Shown: positions 36,292 through 45,568 of the stretch, one piece after another | Numbering within the stretch: position 1 is the stretch's first letter | Layout of the letters: the number at the start of each line of letters is the position of its first letter | DNA from: Acidobacteriota bacterium | GTDB lineage: Bacteria; Acidobacteriota; Terriglobia; Bryobacterales; Bryobacteraceae | Assembly: GCA_014584705.1 (NCBI GenBank) | Contig: JACTMJ010000030.1 | Location: 62,001 to 126,000, forward strand | Reading direction: 5' to 3' | DNA: 64,000 nt | Program-made: the position numbers and the translations under genes | Notes under the pieces: model-generated | What the model was told of the DNA's origin: nothing | The model's database searches: none | What the model saw: only the letters and a program-made list of their open reading frames with translations

Positions 36292-37173
36292 GTGAAGCAA
36301 CGGTACTTCATTCTCGTCCTGGCGCACAGCGTTCACGGGCGAATTCAGCGCATCCACCTTCCTCACACGGTTATTTACGCGATTCTCGCGCTGGCCGTTC
36401 TAGGTTCGTTCTCCGTGTTCGGTTTTGTCGGCAGCTATGGCCGCATGGTCTGGAAAGTGGCGCAGTACAACAACCTTCGGGAGGAAGTGGAAACGCTGCG
36501 CGACCGCTATACGAACCTCCAGAAGACGGCGAATGAACAGAATGAGCAACTTGCCACGCTGCAAATTTTTGCCAGCGAAGTGTCGGTAGCGTACGGCCTG
36601 AAGCAGAACCTGAACAACGACAACGATCTGGCTTCCGAGGCGCGTCTGGTTCCGACGATGAACGAGACGCTGGAGCAATACAACTTCCTCAAGAACGCCG
36701 ATTACTCCCGGATCTTCCGGGAGTTCGTGCGCAAGCGGCACTCGAATTCGATGCCAAGCATCTGGCCGGTTAATGGCCGTCTGATGGACAACTTCGGGAA
36801 GCGCATCGATCCTTTCAGCGGTCTTGGCGCGTTCCATTCCGGCGTGGACATCAAGGGGAACTACGGAGACGCGATCAAGGCCAGCGCCGACGGAATCGTG
36901 ACGATGGCGGGCTGGTTCGGCGGCTACGGGCGGATCGTCGTGATCGACCACGGCCAGTATCAGACACGCTATGCGCACCTTTCGAGCATGAAAGTGATTC
37001 CGGGCATGGAAGTGCGCCGCGGAGAAGTCATCGGCGGCATGGGTGCGACAGGCCGCGCGACGGGCACGCACCTGCACTACGAAGTGCGTGTGAACGGTGT
37101 GGCCGTGAATCCGTACCCGTTCCTGAAGCGCCCGATTACCGCGGATGCCCGCTCCACTTCATCGCCATTTTAG
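36292..37173 (+). CDS. M23 family metallopeptidase, membrane-anchored
   Basis: A 293-residue protein with an N-terminal membrane anchor (VIYAILALAVLGSFSVFGFVG) and a coiled-coil linker (about residues 60-120, LREEVETLRDRYTNLQKTANEQNEQL). The C-terminal M23 domain has the zinc motifs HSGVD and HLHYEV. The architecture is that of murein hydrolases acting on peptidoglycan cross-bridges during growth or division. The start is GTG at 36292 with GAGG 7 nt upstream; the longer frame adds 51 residues without family resemblance. A TTGACA promoter candidate lies upstream and a hairpin lies after the stop. Confidence 0.9.
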   Translation: MKQRYFILVLAHSVHGRIQRIHLPHTVIYAILALAVLGSFSVFGFVGSYGRMVWKVAQYNNLREEVETLRDRYTNLQKTANEQNEQLATLQIFASEVSVAYGLKQNLNNDNDLASEARLVPTMNETLEQYNFLKNADYSRIFREFVRKRHSNSMPSIWPVNGRLMDNFGKRIDPFSGLGAFHSGVDIKGNYGDAIKASADGIVTMAGWFGGYGRIVVIDHGQYQTRYAHLSSMKVIPGMEVRRGEVIGGMGATGRATGTHLHYEVRVNGVAVNPYPFLKRPITADARSTSSPF

Positions 37174-37207
37174 CTTTCAAACCTCCAATCTAAGTACCTC
37201 CTTCTTT

Positions 37208-37240
37208 GAGCGTCGCGGCAACCACCTCGACGCTCTTCTT
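37208..37240 (+). terminator. Probable terminator of the M23 peptidase gene
   Basis: GAGCGTCG (37208-37215) pairs perfectly with CGACGCTC (37228-37235), with a 12-base loop, followed by TTCTT. It lies 35 bases after the stop codon. The T-tract is short, so the terminator call is moderate. Confidence 0.5.
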
Positions 37241-37413
37241 GCGTGAGTCGTGATTTTGTCGTCCCGATTCCCTTTCGACGCCGGTTTCGTTAGAATTTCA
37301 ACACACTGGATTCGAGATTCCGCGGACCTGGTTGATTCCGCGCATGGGGCGAGCGGGTTGTTTGGGTAGCGCTAGGGTGTGTCTCCAAACGGCCTGGACG
37401 AAAGGGGATTGCG

Positions 37414-38463
37414 ATGTGTTCACCACGAAGAGACTTTCTCTGGAACGCGATTACCGTTGTGGGAGGAATGCAGATCGGTCGGCTGCATCTGCTGGGCAGT
37501 TCACTGCTCACGCATACGGCGCTGACGTTTCTGGATTCGCTTGACGATAGCCAGCGGGCGAGCGCCCGCTTCGAATTCATGGATGCGGAACGCTACGTCT
37601 ATCACTACACGCCGACGCCCCGGAAAGGTCTTGCGCTGCGCGAGATGCGCCCCGCGCAACAGCATCTGGCCCATGCGCTGCTGGCCGCCGGACTGAGCCA
37701 GAAGGGATACATCAAAGCATCCACGATCATGAGCCTGGAAGAGGTTCTGAAGGAGTTGGAGAACGATTCGGGCGAGCGGCGCAATCCCGGGAAGTATTAC
37801 TTCAGCGTCTTTGGCACTCCCTCGGATACCAGTATCTGGGGCTTCCGCGTGGAGGGTCACCATCTGAGCCTGCATTACACGGTACGCGATGGAAAGTTAT
37901 TCGCGGCGCCTACATTCTTCGGATCCAATCCCCGGGAGGTGCGGCACGGGGCGAGGAAGGGCTTGCGGGTGCTTTCGGCCGAAGAGGATCTGGCACGGGA
38001 CCTGTTGCACGCGCTCAAGCCGGAGCAGCGCAAGGAAGCGATCGTCGATGCGGTGGCGTACAAGGACATTCTTTCAAGCAACCACCGCAAGGCCGCATTA
38101 GCCGGGCAACCGTCCGGCCTGTCCGCGGCGAAGATGACTTCGGCCCAGCATGACAAGCTCATGGCCGTGATCGGCGAGTATACCGGCAGCATCGCCGACG
38201 GCGCTCGGCGATGGCGCGAAGCGCAGGTGAAGCAAGCGGCGGGCAAACTGCTGTTTGCGTGGGCGGGCGGCCCGAACATGGGGGATCCGCACTATTACCG
38301 CATCCAGGCTCCCACCTTCCTGATCGAGTACGACTGCACGCAGAATGAGGCCAACCATATCCACTGCGTCTGGCGGGACTTCACCGGGGATTGGGGAGCG
38401 GACCTTCTGGCCCGTCATTACCAGCACGGCCACCACGGCAAGCCGCACGGTACGATGGCTTGA
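37414..38463 (+). CDS. DUF3500 domain protein, probably exported
   Basis: A 349-residue protein. The N-terminus has SPRRDFLWNAITVVGG, a twin-arginine-like signal. The DUF3500 region covers nearly the whole chain, with RFEFMDAERYVYHYTPTPRKGLALREM near the start, SVFGTPSDTSIWGFRVEGHHLSLHYTV in the middle and DPHYYRIQAPTFLIEYDC near the end. The family function is not known; the conserved His and Tyr residues suggest an enzyme. GAAAGGGGA precedes the ATG. The convergent neighbour is an unrelated orphan gene. Confidence 0.85.
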   Translation: MCSPRRDFLWNAITVVGGMQIGRLHLLGSSLLTHTALTFLDSLDDSQRASARFEFMDAERYVYHYTPTPRKGLALREMRPAQQHLAHALLAAGLSQKGYIKASTIMSLEEVLKELENDSGERRNPGKYYFSVFGTPSDTSIWGFRVEGHHLSLHYTVRDGKLFAAPTFFGSNPREVRHGARKGLRVLSAEEDLARDLLHALKPEQRKEAIVDAVAYKDILSSNHRKAALAGQPSGLSAAKMTSAQHDKLMAVIGEYTGSIADGARRWREAQVKQAAGKLLFAWAGGPNMGDPHYYRIQAPTFLIEYDCTQNEANHIHCVWRDFTGDWGADLLARHYQHGHHGKPHGTMA

Positions 38464-38805
38464 CAGGCCGTTTCGCCGAGAGCACGCGGGGCGAGGCGGA
38501 TAGCCGCCGGCGACACTACCGGCTTTGCGGCGACCATGGCGAATGCAGCCGCTCGGGCGCGGGTCGAATCCCGGAAAGAGGCGTTCATCGATCCCGCAAT
38601 GGAATACCAGGCGACCCGGTGGACGGAGGACACCGCAAATTCCCACTCGCCCATCGACCCTGGCCGCGCGCTTTCTACCGATTACAACCAACTGCTCCGC
38701 GCGAGCAACCGCCGCGAACCCCGGATCTTTTCCGTATGGTTCGCGCGATCGCCCCGCGGTGTCCCCCCGCCGGCGCCGGCGGAAACGTCTGATCCTTACG
38801 GAATG
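38464..38805. other. Convergent intergenic region, DUF3500 / orphan gene
   Basis: About 340 bases between two convergent genes. Open frames exist on both strands, but they have no ribosome binding sites and no recognisable protein features. No strong terminator hairpin was found. Confidence 0.4.
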
Positions 38806-39618
38806 CTAAATCACGACGGCGCGGTCCTGCAGAACCATGCCTACGTAGGGTGCGGCGGCGTTCACGCGGCGGCGCTGCCAGTAAAAGCTCCAGGTGTTGG
38901 CCGTGGTATCCCGGAAGCCTACTACGGTGACGAGGTTGTTAAAGCCCGCGGTCTTGTCCGCGGCGGAGGCGACGTATTGATTCTTGAGGAGAGTTCGGTT
39001 GACGTCGCTACCGTGAGTGTTGGTGTGGTGGTCCGTGATCTCCAACAATGTTCGCCCTTGAGAAGCCTTGGTAGGGTCCGTGAGCTTCTTGTAGTTCCCG
39101 TGGGTGACGATGGGCGAAGCGCCGGAACTGATAGCCAGGGAGCATCCATCCATGGTGGGCGTGAAGAAGAAGTCCGCGTCGTTGCCGAGTTGCACGCTCC
39201 AACAGGAGCCGGAACTCCACGGAACCCAGTAGGCGGAGATCGGATGCGCGTACTTCGGCTTTTTGTAAGCAACGGTGAACGTAGCGCCGGTGGTGGTGAT
39301 TTGCTGGTCTCGCTGTTTGGTGCCCCACTCCTTGAGCTGATAGATGTCCGCGCGGTGGGTTGTGCCGGCGATCTGCGCGCGGTGCGGCGTCTTTAGGAGG
39401 TCAAAGTCGTAAATGCCGGCCGCGACATTTCCCTGCAGGGCGACGGCGACGTCGCGGTTCCCGATACGGCCGCGCTGGGCTAGGACGTTCTTGTTGGCGT
39501 CGACGTTAGCGGCCGCGATGGGCGCCAGGTTTGTGACGACGACAGCCACTTCGATGATGTTATCCCGCAGAAAATTCAGCTTCTGGTCAATGAACTTTTT
39601 GTTTGCGCCGCCTGCCAT
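38806..39618 (-). CDS. Orphan protein with a possible Cys-His active site
   Basis: A 270-residue soluble protein with no signal peptide or membrane segment that matches no family I know. The start is firm: AGGAGGG lies 8 nt upstream of the ATG at 39618. The middle contains FFFTPTMDGCSLAISSG, and 14 residues after Cys159 comes His173 (IVTHGNYKKL). A Gly-Cys-small residue followed after about 14-17 residues by His resembles the Cys-His pair of CNF-type and CheD-type glutamine deamidases. That is structural analogy, not a demonstrated relationship. The C-terminal region is rich in Asn, Thr and Trp. It is isolated, between convergent and same-strand unrelated genes. Confidence 0.7.
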   Translation of the reverse strand: MAGGANKKFIDQKLNFLRDNIIEVAVVVTNLAPIAAANVDANKNVLAQRGRIGNRDVAVALQGNVAAGIYDFDLLKTPHRAQIAGTTHRADIYQLKEWGTKQRDQQITTTGATFTVAYKKPKYAHPISAYWVPWSSGSCWSVQLGNDADFFFTPTMDGCSLAISSGASPIVTHGNYKKLTDPTKASQGRTLLEITDHHTNTHGSDVNRTLLKNQYVASAADKTAGFNNLVTVVGFRDTTANTWSFYWQRRRVNAAAPYVGMVLQDRAVVI

Positions 39619-39775
39619 CTTGATTGCCCTCCTTGAAAATGGATGTCCTTACTATACATCCAAGTCAAGTTACGAAAGGGGCGGTGATCAAGAGCGAAGC
39701 CGGACGGGCGCGACCCGACTCCGACGCCGCTCCGCGATGGACGGGAAGAGCAATTCCAGCCATCAAACGGAGGTG

Positions 39776-40639
39776 TCAGTTCGCCTGCCAGTTGTCGTTC
39801 TTTGTGCTCCATTTGCCGTCCTTCTTTTCCATCTGGAAGGTGCGGCGGATCTCGTTTCCGGCCTGCGTTCCGGTGACAGTGAGGGTGGCGGTGTCGCCGG
39901 ATTCGGAGGCTTCCACCACCGCGATGCCGAGCGGTTCTTCTTCCTGCATCAGTTTGACAAACTTCTCTCCATCCGCGCCCTCAAAATCCTGCGGGTAGCG
40001 CGCCAATTTCCGGATGGTGTCCATATCCGCGGCACGGACGGCTTTTCGCATGGCGAGGTAGACCTTGACGGATTCGAGTTCCGCGACTGCCGCCCCTTGC
40101 TTCCTCTCACCCTGTGGCGAGGGGGGAGCACTCTGGATGGCGGAGGAGAAATCGGCATTGAGTTCAAACAGCATGCCGTTCACCGTTTGCCGCAGGTTCT
40201 TGACCCGGCCGGTGACGAGGGCGGGCGTTTGCGCGGCGAGTTCGAGCTGGTCCATTGTGCCGGACATGCTGACGATGGTGTTGTGATCACTGCTCCACAG
40301 GTTCATGGAGACGTAGCTGCGTTCATCGCCGATATCGAACGTGACTCCGTGGAAGCCGCCTTTGCTCTTCAATTTGGCGACACCCAATGAATCCCGCAGT
40401 TGCGCTTCGGTAACCGGTAGGTCACTGAGAGAAAGCCGGGTAACGAGCCGTTCCGGTCGGAATTGGTCTGGCATGCGGACCGCCGTGATGTGCTTCAGTT
40501 GGTACTCGGCATCGCCGATCTTGAGGACGCCGCTGACGGAACTCTGCGCGTTCGCGGAGACCGTGCCGAGAGCAAGGAAGAGCGCGGCTTGAAGCAGACG
40601 AGTTCGTGCCGGATGTATGTTTACGAGATTTGAAGTCAT
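39776..40639 (-). CDS. Exported protein with C-terminal NTF2-like domain, unknown
   Basis: A 287-residue protein with a signal peptide (LLQAALFLALGTVSANAQ). The N-terminal part is beta-rich. The C-terminal 110 residues (YLAMRKAVRAADMDTIRKLARYP through GKWSTKNDNW) resemble a small helix-plus-sheet NTF2/DUF4878-like domain, which is only a fold suggestion. The start is weakly supported by ribosome-binding sequence; the ATG at 40639 precedes the signal peptide. It lies 216 bases downstream of the Gfo/Idh gene on the opposite side of the orphan. Confidence 0.6.
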   Translation of the reverse strand: MTSNLVNIHPARTRLLQAALFLALGTVSANAQSSVSGVLKIGDAEYQLKHITAVRMPDQFRPERLVTRLSLSDLPVTEAQLRDSLGVAKLKSKGGFHGVTFDIGDERSYVSMNLWSSDHNTIVSMSGTMDQLELAAQTPALVTGRVKNLRQTVNGMLFELNADFSSAIQSAPPSPQGERKQGAAVAELESVKVYLAMRKAVRAADMDTIRKLARYPQDFEGADGEKFVKLMQEEEPLGIAVVEASESGDTATLTVTGTQAGNEIRRTFQMEKKDGKWSTKNDNWQAN

Positions 40640-40855
40640 TGCTTGAAGGAGCGGAATCAGACAATGAACCGGCTCAGGGCGAACGGAAATTGCGGGCAGG
40701 GGTTCCCGGCCGTGGCGCTGGATGGCTATCCGGGGGCAGGGAGCCTCGGGCCATTTCATCAATGCGCCGGTGGCGGGGCGCCCCCGCTTCGCACACGAAT
40801 GCGAGGAGCGGACCCGTGGCGGATTGCGCAAAGCGTCCCCGTGCCCAGGAGCCGG

Positions 40856-42142
40856 TTAGCGGATTTTCGGTGTGCTCCAATGCGTGCGGTATTTGCGGCT
40901 CACAAACAGGTTGGCGTCAGCGTCGCCCGTGATGGTTTCCGACTCCTGGTCAAAGCGCAGGTTGCGTCCGGTACGGGCAACGATGTTCGCGAGATGGGAG
41001 TGGATGGCGCTGATGTGTCCGATTCCGATATCGGCGTTCGGCAGTTTTCGTGAGCGAACGCATTCGATGAAGTTCGTCTCGTGCGGCCCGGGATCTGTAA
41101 CGCTTTCGGGCGAGGACGGGACATCTTCGTGAACCAGGCCGCCCTTTTTGTCGAATACCCGGAAGCCCCACTTGCGATTGTAGCGGCCGATGTGGACCAT
41201 GCCATCCGTTCCGTAGACGGCGACGCCGTTCTCGGTGCCGTCCATGCCGTACGGATTCCAGATGCGCATCTCCCAGATCAGGGCCTTGTCTCCATAATCG
41301 AAGGTGACGTTCATGCTGTCGGGCGTTTGCTGATCGTCGTCAAAAAAGACTTTGCGGCCCCAGCCGCTTGCGGACTTCGGGTAACTGACGCCGAGCGCCC
41401 AGCGGGCGATATCGAGTTGATGCGCTCCGTCATTGCCGGCGTCCCCGGTACCGAAATGCCAGTGCCAGTGCCACTTGTAGTGAAATCGATTCTCGTTGAA
41501 GGGGATCCACGGCGCCGCCCCCAGCCACGTCTCGTAGTCCACGCCCGGCGGCACGGGGCCGTCTTCCTTGTGGCCGATATTGTCGCGGAGCTGGACGTTC
41601 CAGGCCTTGGCCATGACGATTTTGCCGATCTTACCGCTTTTCGCATACTCCACCGCGCGAACCGTGGAGGGACGGCTGCGGCTTTGCGTGCCGACCTGCA
41701 CGATCCGGTTCGCGGACCTCGCGGCGTCAATCATCAAGCGGCCTTCGCGAATGTTGTGCGAAGCGGGCTTCTCGCAGTACACGTCCTTGCCGGCGGCGCA
41801 GGCAAGAATCGTGGCGGGGGCATGCCAATGGTCCGGCGTTGCAATGGAGACCGCATCAATCTCCTTATCGTCGAGCACGCGCCGAAGGTCCGTGACGGCC
41901 CGCGGCTTGGGCAGGTTGAACTTTTGAAACGCAGCCATGGCGCGCTCAACCGCGGCTTGGTCCACATCGCAAACGGCCTTGATCGCCACGCCGGGCACCT
42001 GCCGGAATTCATTGATCATCGAACTCCCGCGGCCGCCGACTCCGACGATGGCAAGGTTCACCTGATCGCTCGCCGCCTGCGCCTTGACAAGCGGCGTGGC
42101 CGCCGCGGCAAGCGAGGCGCCAAGAAAAATCCGTCGCTTCAT
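40856..42142 (-). CDS. Gfo/Idh/MocA-family oxidoreductase, Tat-exported
   Basis: A 428-residue NAD(P)-dependent sugar dehydrogenase-like enzyme. The N-terminal KRRIFLGASLAAAATPLVKAQ is a Tat-type leader. The nucleotide-binding fold starts at VNLAIVGVGGRGSSM. The conserved EKP motif occurs in VYCEKPASHN. The C-terminal domain carries WHWHWHFGTGDAGNDGAHQLDIARW, with the active-site D-x-x-x-H. Export of a dinucleotide-dependent fold implies a tightly bound cofactor loaded before Tat export, as in glucose-fructose oxidoreductase; this comparison is inference. AGGAGA 9 nt upstream supports the start. It is one of two such genes in tandem. Confidence 0.9.
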   Translation of the reverse strand: MKRRIFLGASLAAAATPLVKAQAASDQVNLAIVGVGGRGSSMINEFRQVPGVAIKAVCDVDQAAVERAMAAFQKFNLPKPRAVTDLRRVLDDKEIDAVSIATPDHWHAPATILACAAGKDVYCEKPASHNIREGRLMIDAARSANRIVQVGTQSRSRPSTVRAVEYAKSGKIGKIVMAKAWNVQLRDNIGHKEDGPVPPGVDYETWLGAAPWIPFNENRFHYKWHWHWHFGTGDAGNDGAHQLDIARWALGVSYPKSASGWGRKVFFDDDQQTPDSMNVTFDYGDKALIWEMRIWNPYGMDGTENGVAVYGTDGMVHIGRYNRKWGFRVFDKKGGLVHEDVPSSPESVTDPGPHETNFIECVRSRKLPNADIGIGHISAIHSHLANIVARTGRNLRFDQESETITGDADANLFVSRKYRTHWSTPKIR

Positions 42143-42400
42143 GAATGCAGTCTCCTATCTCGAAGGAATTGATTTCTCCATCCGGCGCAGAAATTCGGCC
42201 GGTTTGCGAGCCATCCGTTCTCCCGATGGTTTGAACGGGAAGACTTCCAGAGCAACCCAGCGCCAGCGGCCGGTGGAACGCAAAGCGCACGGCAGGAGCG
42301 CAAAATCGTACGAGCCCGTTCCGGGCCGGTCCCATCCATTGAGCCTGTGGCGTGGGGTTGAGGGTACCCGCCGGGAATAGTCCGCGGTTCGGTGCTAGCA

Positions 42401-43426
42401 TCAGTTCATCCCGGATGCTTCGATCACCGCTTCCTGCACAATCAAATCCTCCATCGGAGTGACAGAGAGCGGCACGCCGTCGCGGATCGCGGCGGCAAAC
42501 TCTTTGAAGTCGTCCTCGAAGCGAACGTACTTTGGAGTTTCAATCACGCGGCGGGGCTGCTTCTTGGCTTCAATCCAGAGTGAACCGGGTTCGATCGGGT
42601 CGAGGGTGAGGGTGCCGAGAGTGCCGTTAACAACGAAACTGCGCTGGCGGCCGCCATCGGGATTCAGCGCCGAACCGCGCACGATGCCGAGGGCGCCGGG
42701 GAATTCAAACACGGCGGCCGTATTGTCGGTGAGGTTGTCCGGAAACTTCCCGTTCTTCTTGAGAAAGGTTGTGATGCGATCCGGACGCCCCATTAAGCGC
42801 ACCAACTGGTCAATCAGGTGGGAGCACTGTTCGAACATCTGCCCGCCGCGAAACCGCGCCCATTCGGGGCGCCGTTCCGGCCCGAGGGTCTTTTCCATGA
42901 CGGCGGTCACCATATAGACGTCGCCGATCTCGCCGGCCTTCACAAGCCGATGCAGGGTGTTGAACCCCGGGTGGTGCCTCCACATGTAACCTTGCTGCAT
43001 GTGGAGCTTCTTGCGCGTAGCCAGATCCACCAGTTCACGGAAGCCTGCGATGTCCATGGCGGGAGGCTTTTCAACATGAACGTGCTTACCCGCGCCGAGC
43101 GCCATCTTCGCATGCCGCTGATGGTCTGGAACGTCGGATTCGACAATCACGGCTTCCACCGACGCATCATGCAGAAACGTCCCGGGGTCAACGACGGGCA
43201 GGCCCTGCGCGGCGAGCTTCTTTCGGACGTCTTCGTCTTCGTCCCAAACCGCCGCCAAGCGGTAGAGCGGCGATGCAGCAATCAATTTCAGCTTGCCGGA
43301 AGCGTGGCTGTGGCTCGCGCCCAGAAAGGCCGTGCCGATCGGCCCTCGGGCGGCAGGCGATTGTGCGAACGCCGCCGAGACCGCACCGGCAGCTGCCGGA
43401 AGCGCGAAGAAGCTCCTACGATTCAT
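42401..43426 (-). CDS. Gfo/Idh/MocA-family oxidoreductase, Tat-exported (second)
   Basis: A 341-residue protein with a Tat-like leader (MNRRSFFALPAAAGAVSAAFAQ) and a nucleotide-binding N-terminal domain. The EKP motif appears as HVEKPPAMD. The C-terminal domain includes QMFEQCSHLIDQLVRLMG, with the H-x-x-D pair. The substrate is unknown, probably a sugar or sugar acid released outside the cytoplasm. It lies 258 bases upstream of the other Gfo/Idh gene on the same strand. Divergently, a truncated symporter gene begins just beyond its start. GAGGGG 9 nt upstream supports the ATG at 43426. Confidence 0.87.
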   Translation of the reverse strand: MNRRSFFALPAAAGAVSAAFAQSPAARGPIGTAFLGASHSHASGKLKLIAASPLYRLAAVWDEDEDVRKKLAAQGLPVVDPGTFLHDASVEAVIVESDVPDHQRHAKMALGAGKHVHVEKPPAMDIAGFRELVDLATRKKLHMQQGYMWRHHPGFNTLHRLVKAGEIGDVYMVTAVMEKTLGPERRPEWARFRGGQMFEQCSHLIDQLVRLMGRPDRITTFLKKNGKFPDNLTDNTAAVFEFPGALGIVRGSALNPDGGRQRSFVVNGTLGTLTLDPIEPGSLWIEAKKQPRRVIETPKYVRFEDDFKEFAAAIRDGVPLSVTPMEDLIVQEAVIEASGMN

Positions 43427-43529
43427 CCAAAGTCACCCCTCAAAACGGCAAAGACAGCTTCCCGGAACAGTCTGCGTCCGCACATTCGCCGCAAGACTGC
43501 GGCGGAGCGAAAGCGACGGCAAGCATACT

Positions 43530-44208
43530 TCGAGGTTATACGTATTCTCACGCGTTGGAGAAGTGGATCACCAAAGCGGACCAGATGTTCCCGTATTTCC
43601 TGAGCGAGCACCTTCCCCCCGGCATGCTCGGGCTGCTGCTTGCCGCTTTGGCCGGGGCCGCGATGACGATGCTCGCAAGCGACCTCAACAGCCTGGCCTC
43701 CGTGGCCACGGAAGACTTTTACCGCGCCGCGCGGCCCTATGCCTCGGACCGCGAGCGGCTACGCGCCGCGAAAGTGATTGTCGTGATTGTGGGGCTGCTC
43801 AATATCGTGACGGCGCTTGTTCTGGTGCATACGAAAGGAAGCGCACTCTCGATGTGGTTCGTTGTCTCCGCGATTGCCTCGGGCGGGCTGGCCGGGCTGT
43901 TCCTGCTTGCCTTTCTGGTGAAGTGCGCCACGCGCACGGGAGCGTACACCGGAATCGCGATGAGCACGGCGTTCACGGTTTGGGCGGTTCTAACCAGGGG
44001 GGACAAGCCCGTTCTGGATCTTGCACCCTACAATTTCGGCTTCGATGAGTTGACGATCGGCGCGCTGGGCAACATCGTACTGTTTGCAGCCGGCGCGGCG
44101 GCGAGCATGCCGCCCTTTTCGCGCGAGAGAGCGGCGGAAGAACCTCACGGTACGGTTTGGCACTGGCTGCGAACGCGACGGGCACAAGTCGACAGCCGGG
44201 AGATCTGA
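43530..44208 (+). pseudogene. 5'-truncated sodium:solute symporter (SSS family) remnant
   Basis: From about 43530 the frame encodes the C-terminal part of an SSS-family symporter: KADQMFPYFLSEHLPPGMLGLLLAALAGAAMTMLASDLNSLASVATEDFYR, then about five membrane spans and a hydrophilic tail. SSS proteins normally run to about 500 residues with 13 or more spans; here only about 225 remain. Upstream the same frame encodes unrelated residues and runs antisense to the Gfo/Idh gene, so the N-terminal half is missing, not merely unannotated. Probably a decayed gene after a deletion or rearrangement; it could also be a fragment retained by chance. Confidence 0.72.
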
Positions 44209-44323
44209 CGCATCCGGCGGGTCCCGTTCGGCGGCAAACAAACCGGCTATTTGCCGTGAGCGAGCCACTTGGCTGTCCTGACGGAGTTTGCCGCGTGGGA
44301 GAACGCGACGGCCGGGCTCGATT

Positions 44324-45487
44324 TCAACGGATGGAATCTTCGGACGCGGGGCCGGGGTCGACGGCGTTGGCGTCGATGCGAAGGGCGCCTTGCCATTCCA
44401 GGGTTTCGAACTGATCCTGATTGGCGGAGACGACGATGGCCAGGTCGCGTTCCGGAGGGGAGGGCATGGGGGCGGGGCGGAGGAGCGGGGTGACGACCGC
44501 CAGGTATCGCAGCACGTCGTAGATGGTGCCCTGCTGGGGCACGGAGACGCTGAACTCCTGCGAGCGGAAGCGCAGCCGGACTTCTTCCCGCTGGATGTGC
44601 CAGGCGAGGTATGCGGCGCACTCCACGGCTTTCTCGAACCACTCCGGCCCGCGACCGGCCGGGTAGAGATCGAGGAAAATTTCCACTTCCAGGCTCTCTT
44701 CGCGGGCGAACTCGCGGACGGTGAGGCGGCCGGTGTGGGCGGTGACGCGCCAATCGACGTTCTTGGCGCTTTCCGTATTCACGTAGTCGCGGAGGCGATA
44801 GAAATCGTGACCGCGACCCTGCTGCAGGGCGGAAATTTCCCGGTGAATGACGGAGTATAAGGTACGCCAGTCCCGCGTGCCTTCCAGGCAGGGAAAGACG
44901 ATGAGACTCTCCTGCATCTCGACGCGGATCCGCCGCTCCAGGAAACCGAAGGGAAAGGAAGTGGACAGGGTCAGGCTGTTGCCGCGATGCAATCCGCGCC
45001 GCAGGAAAGTGATTTCCGTGGGTTCGTTCACGGCCTTGCCACCGGAAACAACCGGAACGTAGAGAGGGCGAATGCGAATCTCCTCCCGGTCCCCTTTGAG
45101 ATGGATGGAAAAGGAGGGGGTGAGGCGCTTCAGGTTCCGGAGGATGATGCGGCCGCGCATGGGCTGGCGCGCGCTGACCTCGTCGGGAATCTGATATTCC
45201 ACCGAAAGCCCCGCGAGGCAGAGGCGGCTCACGAAGCCGGAAACGAGCCAGGTGGATACCATGGCGGCGAAGATCAGGAGGAGGAGATTCGCCCCGCTGA
45301 GGAAGGCAAGCGTGCCCACCACCACCAGCATCACGGCAAAGAGAAATCCGGCGAGGGTAAGGCGATAGCGGCGCATTCCGGGAAGACTCGTCCAGAAACG
45401 GCCGGCACGCGCGCGCCAGGCGAGGCGGGCGTCACGGGCGGACGATGCGTCCAATGCGGCCGGGGCGGGATGGGGAGACGTGGGCAT
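44324..45487 (-). CDS. DUF58 domain protein (MoxR-associated type)
   Basis: A 387-residue protein with a basic N-terminus, two adjacent membrane spans (LTLAGFLFAVMLVVVGTLAFL and LLLLIFAAMVSTWLVSGFV), then a DUF58 domain whose hallmark is DFYRLRDYVNTESAKNVDWRVTAHTGRLTVREF. DUF58 proteins usually partner a MoxR-type AAA ATPase and sometimes VWA proteins in the folding or insertion of envelope enzymes. No MoxR gene is adjacent here; the VWA gene lies 11 kb away. Start uncertain: the ATG at 45487 has no clear ribosome binding site, and one at 45376 just before the first span is also possible. Confidence 0.87.
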   Translation of the reverse strand: MPTSPHPAPAALDASSARDARLAWRARAGRFWTSLPGMRRYRLTLAGFLFAVMLVVVGTLAFLSGANLLLLIFAAMVSTWLVSGFVSRLCLAGLSVEYQIPDEVSARQPMRGRIILRNLKRLTPSFSIHLKGDREEIRIRPLYVPVVSGGKAVNEPTEITFLRRGLHRGNSLTLSTSFPFGFLERRIRVEMQESLIVFPCLEGTRDWRTLYSVIHREISALQQGRGHDFYRLRDYVNTESAKNVDWRVTAHTGRLTVREFAREESLEVEIFLDLYPAGRGPEWFEKAVECAAYLAWHIQREEVRLRFRSQEFSVSVPQQGTIYDVLRYLAVVTPLLRPAPMPSPPERDLAIVVSANQDQFETLEWQGALRIDANAVDPGPASEDSIR

Positions 45488-45568
45488 CGATCCAGAGCAA
45501 GAAGAGCGGAAGCGGCTCCGACAGGACCGCCTCCGCTCCTATTCTGCGTCAATCCGGCGCGCTGTGGT

